DNA from: Telmatactis stephensoni
Lineage: Eukaryota; Cnidaria; Anthozoa; Actiniaria; Isophelliidae
Assembly (NCBI GenBank): GCA_029948255.1
Contig: JALIZF010001915.1
Span: 1,240,001 to 1,304,000 of the forward strand
Reading direction: 5' to 3'
Length of the DNA: 64,000 bases
The notes under the pieces are model-generated. The model was given only the letters and a program-made list of their open reading frames with translations, did no database searches and was not told the origin of the DNA. A program made the position numbers and the translations under genes. Positions 11,411 to 26,879 of the stretch are shown here, in pieces (the stretch's first letter is position 1; the number at the start of each line of letters is the position of its first letter).

Positions 11411-14400
11411 ATAATTAAGCAAGGAAAATCACAATGGCAGTGCCTGCAAAAAATCAATTTGGGTAGCGGAAATTAGCAGAAGCTCTCCCAGGAATAATCC
11501 GGCACTTGAAATCTCTTATTTCGGCAGCCGTAATAATAACAATTTTTCTTATACTTGTATTAGAATAAAACGGCAGCGCAGAGTAGCTACTCAAAGTTGA
11601 TTACATGATATGTACGTCTTATTCTGAAATACACTCAATTAAGTACAGTACTCACTCGACCGGATGAAGAAAATGTCCTATCATGCTGTTGTTCAAATCT
11701 CACCTTAAATGCTATTTTTCTTTCAAACCAATGAGTTAATGGTTAATCGAATCACTCATTTGCTAATCTATTCATTCATCATTCATTCACCCACTCGCTC
11801 ATTCATTCATTCATTTACTCAGTTCGTTCGTTCATCCATGTATTCATTTATTCATTCATTTTGTTTATTTAATTCTCATTTTCATTGAAATGCCGCCAAG
11901 ACAGGAAGTGCATTGAATAAAAGTATCTGTTCTTATGACAAATCGGGGCCGCAGAAGGTGCATGGATCTTTTTGTGTTGAAAACTGCACGTTTTTAAGCC
12001 TGAGAGGACATAAAGTCAACCTTTCAGACAAAGTGGACAGCTCCATATCTCATCTACAATTTTTTTAAATTAATTTCTTCATTATTTACAACGTTTTTGT
12101 CTATCTTTTTTGCTATACCTATCATTAAAGCCGCGCACTAATATATACACCTTTATCTTTTACGACGGAAACGGGGAAAATTTATTCTCAAAATGTTAGA
12201 TTCATCGCGTAATTTAAATCTGATATGTTTACTGGTAAAATATGTAATCGAGTGGCAAAGCCGTTCCTTAAAGTTCCATAAATAGATCAAACGAACATTT
12301 CTGGTCTTGCCGAAAAATATTGAGTCACTTGTTCGTTTATTTCGGACTTCTTCTTTTTAGTTTCTGATCGTATAATATACCTTGCACTCTCTTTCATCCT
12401 ATTTTTTTTTCAATTATTTTCTTTCATTTTGTTTCACATTGTTACTCTTACTCGCAGTGAAACCATTGCGTGCGTCGCATCAGAACTTCGATTAAACAAT
12501 AATCAAAAAAGCACACAAACTGCAGACACCTTGCTTTGGGATGTGACATTGTAAATGCAAATTTGCCTTAAAAAATAAAGTCATTTGAATAGAACTTATA
12601 TTAGATTATAAGAAAGCAAACATGAATAGTTCTCAAAATTCGATACAGACAAGCCACTCACAAAATTGATATTCCGTTCACGCAAAGATTCAAAGCAGAT
12701 AATTTCTTGAAGTCATAGATAGAGATAGAAGTCAGCCATTCATCCGGTTAAGTGGTTTCACATTGCATAACCTTTTTAAAAACGATTTGGGATCTGAAGA
12801 TTTCAGGCTTCTTCGCCTTTTTAGTTTGCTTTAATTTTCTTTTCTTTCCTTTTCTTTCCTTTATTTCGTTTTTTCCCCCCAAATTTTAACTCGCGCTAGG
12901 ATATAGTAGATGGATGGATTGATGTCATTGATCATTTGACCATAAATTCGCCTTGTGATTTGATCATATATTCGCATTGATCTTATTCAATAGAATTTAC
13001 GCAATATAAATATTAACTAATATAAAGCTGAAACTTGAATTTATTTGAGCTGTAAGCCCAATCTCAGGATCTGAGTAATGACTTCTATCCCAAAACTGAG
13101 CTACTACTACTACAACTTTGTAGTAGCTTTTCATAATAAAAGTATTTGAAATAAATAATCTTATGCCTCAAGTCGTAAGACAATTGAGAAATATTATTTC
13201 AAGGCAAGAAAGTCTGTAACATTTTCCAACGCAAAGTATATTAAAAATGCGTGTTTATTTCCTGTTTTTACTTCATTTTTCCAATATTATAACGTTTGTT
13301 GATTTTCGGCACAATTAAGGAGTGTTTCACAACTGGTTTGACACTCACGTTTCCCATCACGTTTGCAAACATACAAACTGTCCATCAGTTTTAAGCATTT
13401 AACAGATGGTCCGAAATAAAATGCAGCCAATCAGTACACGACCTATCTATTACGTAACGTTTAAGGACACGTGATATGTGATACAGTCGACTCTCTCCTA
13501 GCGACCTCCTCTCGTAAGCGACAGCTTTTCTATATAACCGTTTTATTACACAATCATTAACTATGAAAAAGGTCTTTTCAAAGCGACCGTTGATGCAACC
13601 GCGACCACTCTTTGGGCTTGAAATTTGACATGTTCTATTGATTTTTGTTTTAGTTTGGTTTGTATTATTAATTATTGGGGGAAGGATTGTTTGTTTGTTG
13701 TTTGTTTTCTTTTTGCTTCTTTTTGTTTTTGTTTGCGGTTTGTTTGTTTTTAGTTTCTTGTTGTTGTTGTTGTCGTCGTAGTCGTCGTCGTCATCATCGT
13801 CTCCGGAAAGCGACCACTCAAAGGGATTGCTAAAAGATTAGTGGTACAGTTGCCTGATAGCGCCGACAGGCATAAACTAATAGCTTACAAAGCTAAGAAA
13901 GGCCGATAGATCGATCACTCTAAATAAAACGAACATTATTAGCCTGACCCACCCTTGCCTTCTCTAAACTATATCTAAGCGCAAAAGCGTTAGCGACCAC
14001 TTTTTCTTGTACCTAGCGCTTTCGCTTGCGACAGACTTGACTATATAGCCAATCAGAGCGCAGGAAACTATAATTACTTCAAGACACTTGAGTTTTCGGT
14101 AAATTTGCGACAGTAACTTCTTGTTTTTGAAATAAGTAGACAAACATTCAAGAGGGCTCTTGACACGTGATTATCTCATGTTATATAACTTCACCCAGTT
14201 TCATAATATATCTAAGCATGAACAAGTGCCTTACGTATAAGTTTCAACGAATGCGCGTGGTTTGCCTACAATAAACTTCTTAATTAGATTCTAACTGGCA
14301 CACTTAGACCACTAAGTAAACCTTTTGCGTGTCGTCTTATTGATTTTTTGATGAAATTGTGTTTTTACTGATATAGTCGTTGTTAAATTCCGGCTTGAAA

Positions 14401-14640
14401 ATAAGGAAGCTTATGAACAAAGACACCCTGGTGAATCGTTCTTAAAATGTAATTACATCCTAGCATGCACTTAGATGATCTAAATTAAATTTCTTTTCGG
14501 TTCTAACAAAATAACGTCGCATAAACTTCAGCTTTTAGTCGAAAGGCTTCAGGGACCACACGCAGCGCCAGATAAATACGATAACGTCTGGTTTGAAAAA
14601 AGCTTTTCATTTTCTCCACAGCTAACTTAGTCTTTTCAAT
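11411..14640. other. Gene-free stretch with low-complexity patches
   Basis: Nothing protein-like is visible. A CATT-rich tract lies at about 11755-11860 and a TTG/GTC trinucleotide run at about 13755-13800. The latter sits inside a degraded element (about 13483-13870) whose CGACTCTCTCCTAGCGACC-like end resembles the GTCGCTTA-rich repeat at 33.7-33.9 kb. Confidence 0.5.
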
Positions 14641-14651
14641 AATCCAAATTC

Positions 14652-14656
<5 letters not shown>

Positions 14657-14722
<66 letters not shown>
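14657..14722. repeat. (GA)n microsatellite
   Basis: Pure dinucleotide run of more than 30 units. Confidence 0.95.
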
Positions 14723-14723
<1 letters not shown>

Positions 14724-14764
14724 GTGGAGGAAGGAAGGAAAGAGAAGTAGGGGAATGAGAGACA

Positions 14765-15060
<296 letters not shown>

Positions 15061-16186
15061 AGGTACGAACGAACGAATGAACGAACGAACGGACTCAGTT
15101 ACTCTGCCTTAAAGACAAAATCTCCATTACTACGTACTTAATCTTCAATTCAGTAACTTGAAAACAGTGCGCTATACATTTAATTATTTCTCTCTGATTT
15201 CTATCGGCAGCTGAGATGTGTGTGAGGAATTCAAAAACAATTACATTTATGCATGTATAAACGGAACTAAGCGCGTCGCTGTACTTAAAAAATGTAAACA
15301 CAACATATCTGAGTAATAACTACAAAGACCTCACGGTGGTGTGATTAACGTGACGAATTACTTTATAGACAAAGGGTCTTTTTGGAGGATTAAGATGAAA
15401 GAACTCATTTTGATGACTTTACCCCCTACGGCTGAATTGGAATTCAGAATTCAATCGATTTTTAAGCAATATGATGAAACACATGGACTTATAGCCCAGA
15501 AAAAGGCAAGCCTACAAATTAAACATTGGCACTTTTCTTGCTTGTCGAGTGCTGCACATCTTCCAGAGTGTTTATATCACAGTACAATCCGACCGCTTTT
15601 TGGCGTTTTTGCCCAAGTGTGCTGTCTCCGTTCTTTGATATAAAAATGGCAGCAGACAAATCGGCTCGTGTTATATCCCTTTGCAATACAAAGGTATATC
15701 TAAAAGAAACTACCTCAAGGTTAATTTTAACTTTGATAATCCCAAAAATACTTCGAGATTACTATCCGAACCGGAGATGTTCTTACGCAAACACTTTTCG
15801 AGATTAACGGTATCGCCCGGACAAAATCGATACCGCCAGTTCGTTAATGTAAAATGTCTTACGCATATAATTTGTAAAGTACCTCTTTATTAGGTTGACG
15901 CGCAGTAAATGAGTTGAGGACTCTTAACGTAAGTTGTACAGTAGAAGAGTATTTTAGGTGGGCAGGTTAAAAAGTTTTTCGGCGCTTTTCTAGGAAACGT
16001 GGCTAAAGCCCGATTTGCACGGCAATCTTTCACGCCACCCCTAGTCTGGTCACGCAGACCATTTTTGGCACGGCAACCGTTAACTAATTATCAACGTGTG
16101 AACAGAAAATTTATTGTCCTGTAGGGGTACCGTATTTAAAATAATCGGTCCGTGTGTTGAATTGTAAGGGTACCCTTCCATGAAAA
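15061..16186. other. Gene-free stretch
   Basis: A 100-codon ORF at 15341-15643 and two overlapping shorter ones have no recognisable domain, no splice context and no codon bias that I can see. I leave them unannotated. Confidence 0.4.
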
Positions 16187-16441
16187 CAGGCTCGTAACAT
16201 GGTATATGGGATCAGGGATCAAGTTCCAAATTATGGCCAGGATCAGGGATCAGAGGCCAGGGCTCAGGGATCAAATTGGTGGGATCGAGGATCAGGGACA
16301 TTGGGTCAGGATCAGGGATCAGCTCAGTTTTTTGCACCAAGGATCAGGGATCAAAAATTTCTAAAAATATGGGCTCAGGAATCAAAATTTCCGTAAAAAC
16401 CCGGGATCAATGAGACGAAAATATACCATGTTGCGAGCCTG
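16187..16441. mobile_element. hAT-like MITE with GATCAGG minisatellite core, copy 1
   Basis: Ends CAGGCTCGTAACATGGTATA and TATACCATGTTGCGAGCCTG are inverted repeats with CAG...CTG termini. ATGAAAA is repeated on both sides (16180-16186 and 16442-16448). The interior is a degenerate tandem array of GGATCAGGGATCA motifs. CAG termini suggest hAT, but the duplication is 7 bp rather than the usual 8. Confidence 0.75.
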
Positions 16442-16986
16442 ATGAAAAGATTGTTGTGTAAGTCGAGCTCTAATCGATTCATTACGTAGAATAAACGTTT
16501 TCACATGATATACGCTACCGAACTATAGTGCTTTAAGTTGGACCCCCACTTTAGTAAAAAGCTCCGCAATCTCTGCCAGCATCGACACAAATTTGTTTCG
16601 TCTTTGTGTTTGGGGATTTCTTTAAAAACAACATGGTGAAACTAAAACTCATAGTCTAAAGAAATATTATATCTTAGGAAAAACACTTGATCAAAAAGAT
16701 ATTTCTAGATAAATGGAATGCTATTCATTTTAACACAAGACAAAGAACAGCTTCGACGGGTATGTGTAGGATGTAAATCAGAAAATCTCTAGTAAATTAC
16801 ATCGAATTGCGTATTGCCGAAAAAATCTATACAGCTAATGTATTCTAAAGTATTTTGGAAATAGCACAGTGATAGCTTAAAATCTGTAGTTTTTCGCTTA
16901 TTTTAAAAATAAACCTTTAATTCCTTCATTTGTCATAACAAAATGATCACAATCACTTGCCTCTCTGAGCCACTCTGGACAACAAT

Positions 16987-17513
16987 ATACTCCTATTGTA
17001 ATAAACATTGTCGGGCAAAAGGCCACGACATGCCACGAGCCTAAGCGACTCACCTTAACCTGGGTTGCCGGCTCTTCCCCTCCCCTCCCCTCCCCTTTCC
17101 CCTCCTTCGCCCTCCCCTTCCCTTCCCTTGAGAGCTGGCAATGCAGGCTAGACTCATCTAGAAGGAAGCACTGGTAGAAATTGAAACAAAGGATGAATGG
17201 AAACTTGTAACACCGTACAAAAGGGATATGACTTACTGACGTTTGAAGCTTTAGCCCTTCGTCGAAGTAAAAGAGAGTAATGAATTCATGGCAAGAAAAT
17301 CCTTAAATTATAAAACCACGCAAATATCTTCACGGAAATTCAAATCTAGCTTGCTCTGACCTTATACACCAAAGAAGTTCCTTTGTTTATGTTAAAAATA
17401 AAGACCAAGGCCGAAAAGAGAGTGAAGTTTTGCAACTACCCATACTCCTTTTCGGTCTAGTCACGTGAGCTTGAGGCCTCTCCTATGACAACCTCTTTGA
17501 AATAGGTGTACAC
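16987..17513. mobile_element. ACACCTATTTC-family DNA element, copy 1
   Basis: The left end TACTCCTATTGTAATAAACA plus TTGTCGG, and the right end GACAACCTCTTTGAAATAGG plus TGTA, match inverted ends of copies at 31.8, 42.8 and 62.5 kb. The interior block AGTGAAGTTTTGCAACTACC near the right end is shared with the 62.5-kb copy. Confidence 0.65.
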
Positions 17514-17933
17514 AATTTATAAACCACTACTACTGGTGTGGATAATCTATTCTATATAAGTCATGTGATATGCTACATCACACCATGTAATTCTTTGTGG
17601 TGACTGACAGGGCACATGACAACATTCCCCCAAAGTTTCATGATCATACTTGTATTTGACTGACTGGCACCAAAGTTTCATGATCATACTGTCTTGTATT
17701 TGACTAACTGGCACAGGGGCCACCACTAGAGGTGTGGGGTCACCAGATGTTGGTACTGCAGGTACACTACTGGTGCTGTGAGGCTATTTCTAAGGGATGA
17801 GGACTTCAGTTTCTACTTATGCCCTTTTTCATTTTTAAACTGGATTTTGACAATTGTTAAAAACCCAAAATTGCCATTATGAGGTCACGTGACCTTTGAA
17901 GTCAAGTTAGCAAGGACACCAGTGGTCTCACTT

Positions 17934-18188
17934 CAGGCTCGTAACATGATATATGGGATCAGGGATCAAGCTCCAAATTATGGCCAGGATCAGGGATCAG
18001 AGGCCAGGGCTCAGGGATCAAATGGGTGGGATCAAGAATCAGGGACATTGGGTCAGGATCAGGGATCAGCTCAGTTTTTTGCACCAAAGATCAGGGATCA
18101 AAAATTTCTAAAAATATGGGCTCAGGAATAAAAATTTCCATAAAAACCTGGGATCAATGAGATGAAAGTATACCATGTTACAGGCCTG
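17934..18188. mobile_element. hAT-like MITE with GATCAGG core, copy 2
   Basis: About 90% similar to the 16187 copy over its full length. Ends are CAGGCTCGTAACATGATATA and TATACCATGTTACAGGCCTG. TCACTT flanks both sides (17928-17933 and 18189-18194). Both copies lie in the same orientation 1.75 kb apart. Confidence 0.75.
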
Positions 18189-19617
18189 TCACTTCAATGA
18201 CGTCTTTGGTATGACAAATGAAGGAATAAAAAAAAGCAATAATCTTTTCTATGTGTCATGTGATATTTTGATGTGCCAGCTCATCAATTTTATCCAAGCT
18301 ACAGAATGGGTTACCTGTGTAACAGATTTGGTCTCACATTCCTTCCACTTTGACTCTACCCTCACAGGTGTCAAATGTATTTCATGATGTGAAAAATGGA
18401 CAATGATACCATCAACACCATTGCACCAAATTATGGTGATGCTCCCATTACTCTCAAAGGAAAGGAGAGAGATAGAAGGGGTTTAGCAGGCTACTCTCCA
18501 ATGAATACATAAACTTTAAGAGATGATTTTCAAGGTAAGAGGGGATATTGAGTGAGGTACCATGAATGCCTTGTGCTTTCAATGACAACTATAAATGAAG
18601 GCTTAAACCCCGGCTTCAGGTACATGTACTTAATAGGCAATGTGTGCAAGAGCTTGCAAAGCACTCTGGGAGTTGGATTGAGTCCAGCAAAAATCTAACA
18701 ATTTCTAACGACCTTGCATTTTCTAACATTATAATTTTCTTATGCTAAAATGCTTGCATTTTCTGCAAAGAAATGACAAAGATAGATTTTTATGCATATT
18801 TCAATGGAAATAAAAAAGTGCACAGACTCAGTTTCCCATCATGCTTTAGAAAATGGCACTTGTGCACATAATTTGCCCATTGGCAAGCTCTAGCAAACTT
18901 CATATCTGGGGTTGCCTACTTTAAAATTTTTGAAGCATACTGGATAATGAGAGATCTCAAGCAGCCATCAATGATCATGTGGGGAGGAACAGTTATATCA
19001 CGTCAGTTTTGAAATAAAATATTTCTTTGGATAGATACTCTTTTGTTTTGATTGTAAACATGACTGCTATGAATTCCCTCTAATCACCATGCACAAATGT
19101 ATGGATCAAATGTATGAATTACCTGGTCAAAGTTTCTTATACTACACTGCAGCATATACTTCTATACTGCTAAGATGGGATCCTAAATTCATGAAGCAGT
19201 GAAATTCATTATGCCAGAGAAGGATCTGATTATTAGTATCCTGATAAGAAAATAGATAGCCTGTGTTACAGATGAACCAAGGGTTTGTTTAGCTGTAATT
19301 AATGCAGGCCAAAAATAGTGTTCAACAAATATAAAATGTTTTCTGTGTCTGAAGCCTTGTATAAATGGTATGCTGAAATAGGGATGTCAAAAGTGTTTGT
19401 GTATATTCAAGGGCATTGATCCATACAGTATAAGCATTATAGTTCCACCTATGGGGGGTGGTTAGGGGTTTGGAACCAGCAGGGAAGATGGTCCCACTGC
19501 CATCCCAAAAATGCACCAAAATTGAATGGTTCAACCTATTTTGGCATTGTAAGTAAACATAACAGCATCTGACTTCAAGCACCCTATAAAAGGTATGATC
19601 ATCTCTGTCGATGCCCG
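18189..19617. other. Gene-free stretch
   Basis: I see no coding exon or structured repeat here. Short ORFs at 18175-18387 and 19322-19582 (minus) lack features. Confidence 0.45.
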
Positions 19618-19748
19618 GCCAGGGACCAGAGGCTTTGACTCACTCTAGAGATTTTTTCTGATTAGCTTTAGGCCTAAAAATTAAACTATCACATAAAAAG
19701 CCGAGATAATTTTAAGAGTGAGTCAAAACCTCTGGTCTCTAGGGTACT
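19618..19748. mobile_element. Short foldback MITE upstream of RPL10A
   Basis: GGGACCAGAGGCTTTGACTC at the left faces GAGTCAAAACCTCTGGTCTC at the right around an AT-rich loop. It lies about 350 bp upstream of the RPL10A start region. Confidence 0.65.
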
Positions 19749-20103
19749 CCGTCAAAAATATAATATGGAAGAAATGATGCATTTATATAGCGAATGTTAA
19801 GCTTAATGTTTGTGTGAAACGTTTAATAGTGATAAAACTGCCAGCATATTTTTGATGGCATTGAGCATCAAGAATGCAAATTCGACATGTCAAAATGATT
19901 CGAAAACTTACCTTAGTTTCTCTTACAGTTTCAAAGAATGACAGAAACCAGAGTTTTTCAACGAAAACTTAGCTCTTTTGAAAATTTGCGCCAAAGTCAC
20001 AAGATGGCGGGAACTTTTATCTACATCTTGGGTTTCCTGTGCACGGACTGCATACTACGAACCAGCGGCTTCTCCCACAAGCGAGTGCTCACTCGAGCGT
20101 TCG

Positions 20104-20116
20104 TCCTCTTTTCCCC
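20104..20116 (+). promoter_or_regulatory. TOP-like pyrimidine tract at the predicted RPL10A transcription start
   Basis: TCCTCTTTTCCCC ends 15 nt before the ATG. Ribosomal protein mRNAs of animals characteristically start with a C inside such a tract (5' terminal oligopyrimidine), which gives growth-dependent translation. Start at C20105 would give a 27-nt leader. Inferred from sequence only. Confidence 0.6.
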
Positions 20117-20131
20117 GAAGAAGCCGACAAG

Positions 20132-24995
<4,864 letters not shown>

Positions 24996-25311
24996 ATAGA
25001 ATGCTGAAATATTAATAAAATGTTTCTATTTCTGAAATTTGTGTTTGGGTATTTTTGTGTAGTATGTGTTATGGCATAAGAAAGCTCAAAATGTGTTGTG
25101 TAAATAGGGTTGATGGCTTGAATACAGTAGAACCCAACTATGTACTGGTATTTCCACTCAAGATAATTCCGTAGTTTCACATTGTGCATGCTCTACTGTG
25201 CACGATTCCACAAGGAGGGAGCTTGCGCATTCGGACAAATTTCAAATTATTGTTTGATGTGGCAGCCATTTAGATATTTGTAGTTGTTGTAATATGCACA
25301 AAACTCTATCA
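24996..25311. other. Intergenic gap after RPL10A
   Basis: RPL10A 3' end and AT-rich flank. No coding features. Confidence 0.5.
25014..25019 (+). terminator. RPL10A poly(A) signal
   Basis: AATAAA begins 19 bp after the stop codon, consistent with the very short 3' UTRs of ribosomal protein genes. Confidence 0.75.
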
Positions 25312-25567
25312 TAGACGATTTTCAAAAATGGCGGCCTAGTACATGAGAACGAGGCCACAAAGGCCTTGTTACCAGAAAATAAGCGTGGCGACACTTCTAT
25401 TGCTATCAAAGACAATGTGTTCCTTTTCCTTTTAAAATACCTATTTTATGTGCGTTTTACAGCATAATTTTTATATATTTAGAATCATTTGATGCGATGT
25501 TGATTTTGGAGGCCTTTCTGGCCTCATTATCGTGAACAATGAGCCCGCCATTTTTTAAAGTCATCTA
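25312..25567. mobile_element. MITE with TAGACGATTTTCAAAAATGG ends
   Basis: The left end TAGACGATTTTCAAAAATGG faces the right end CCATTTTTTAAAGTCATCTA. TA is at both borders. Nested inverted blocks are GAGGCCACAAAGGCC and GGCCTTTCTGGCCTC. It is 256 bp and lies between RPL10A and SHANK. Confidence 0.65.
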
Positions 25568-26315
25568 TACTAACAGCTGTGAAAGAAGACTAGTAATTAA
25601 GTTGACATGGGACTTTTTGGAAAACAATGAAAGAGAGCTTTTTTTATACTTTTATGCCCTCCTGTATCAAAGCCTGTTTTGAGGACAAATCCATATGCTC
25701 TGCATGCAATTGTAGGGCCGATAAAGTTGATAGTTGATTGTGGTGGCTAAAAATACTTTGCAACACAGGAATCCCAACAGGTACAATTGAACTGCCCCCT
25801 CTCAATGTTGTTTCAGAGGGTTGCCCATACAGCAGGTCTGATTTTAAGTTGATTTGAAGTGAGGGGGGATGGGGGAGTGACAAGGATTGTTTTCAAATTC
25901 AAGCAGAAGTTTGTGAGCAAAATGATAAATTGTCTCGTGGGTTTTGTCCAAGATTGTAGCTTATGAGTAAATATTGACTCTGGGAAAAAAAACTGCTAGT
26001 AGTAAGAATAATAATATTGACTATGGGACAAGTATTCAAGATAACCTCTTTAATTTCTAAAACAAAACATGCACAGGAAAAACTTTTTCCAAGGCTAATG
26101 TACAAATGGACAAAAATTCCATGATGACAAAAATTTATAAAGTTATAGCATTTTTTTTCTCTTGTACAAAATTCTTGCTGTCTATACATTATGAACAATA
26201 TTTTACATTGTCTTCCTCAAAAATAATTAGGGGAGCCCTTAAAATTAAGTTCTGAATCATTAAAAATATATATACTTGACAGAGAAAGTGGTTATGCAAA
26301 TAATGTGAGATCAAG

Positions 26316-26600
26316 CAAATCCACAAGTAACCCAAGCTCTGTGTCAGTGAACTAAGAGAATGTATGGGGTTTTTCAATACAACATTTTCAATAGAAATAT
26401 TCGAATGGGCCCAATCCCTATTGAAAGGGCCGGGCGAAAATTACCAAAACTCGATATAGACATTCCCAAAGGACATACAAAGACAACATGTAAGAAAGGT
26501 AAATATTATTCGAATATTTCTATTGAAAATGTATTGAAAAACCCCATACATTCTCTTAGTTCACTGACACAGAGCTTGGGTTACCTGTGGCAAATCATAT
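26316..26600. mobile_element. Foldback (~85-bp arms) just past the SHANK stop codon
   Basis: Left arm about 26316-26404 and right arm about 26508-26600 are near-perfect inverted copies (one substitution, one 3-nt gap), separated by ~100 bp. It starts only ~36 bp beyond the SHANK stop codon, so the 3' UTR, if it reads through, would contain a long hairpin. An ORF across it is an artefact of the arms. Confidence 0.8.
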
Positions 26601-26635
26601 GAGTTCAGTATGGATTTCAAATGAGTGAAATATTC

Positions 26636-26879
26636 TCAGCAGCTTGATTCCACGGGGTGGCATAATTTAGCCACAGAATTTTCCATGGTCATCCGATGGC
26701 CAAGACTTTTTATTCCTAACTCAAGTAATTCACTTTTTGTGAGTTCTGGAAGGTGAAGGCCTTGGATGTCATTCTCTTTGAAAGTTTCTTTGTATTGTGG
26801 TAAGTGTAAGGAATCCAACCAATCACAGACATCATCACAGTTCCATTCTAACATAGGCTTGTCTTGAAATGATGAACCA
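26636..26879 (-). CDS. SHANK: SHANK exon 21 (SAM domain, stop)
   Basis: Acceptor TATTTCTAG. Encodes GSSFQDKPMLEWNCDDVCDW, LDSLHLPQYKETFKENDIQG, LHLPELTKSELLELGIKSLG, HRMTMENSVAKL and a short tail ending VESSC. SAM domains of this type polymerise into sheets in vertebrate SHANK2 and SHANK3. Stop TGA at 26636-26638. Confidence 0.96.

Noticed and set aside
15341..15643. 100-codon plus-strand ORF
   Set aside because: No recognised motif, ordinary length for chance in AT-rich sequence, and no splice or promoter support.
26189..26602. Two ORFs with the same peptide on opposite strands near the SHANK 3' end
   Set aside because: Both lie in the arms of one foldback repeat, so the shared peptide is a consequence of the inverted repeat.
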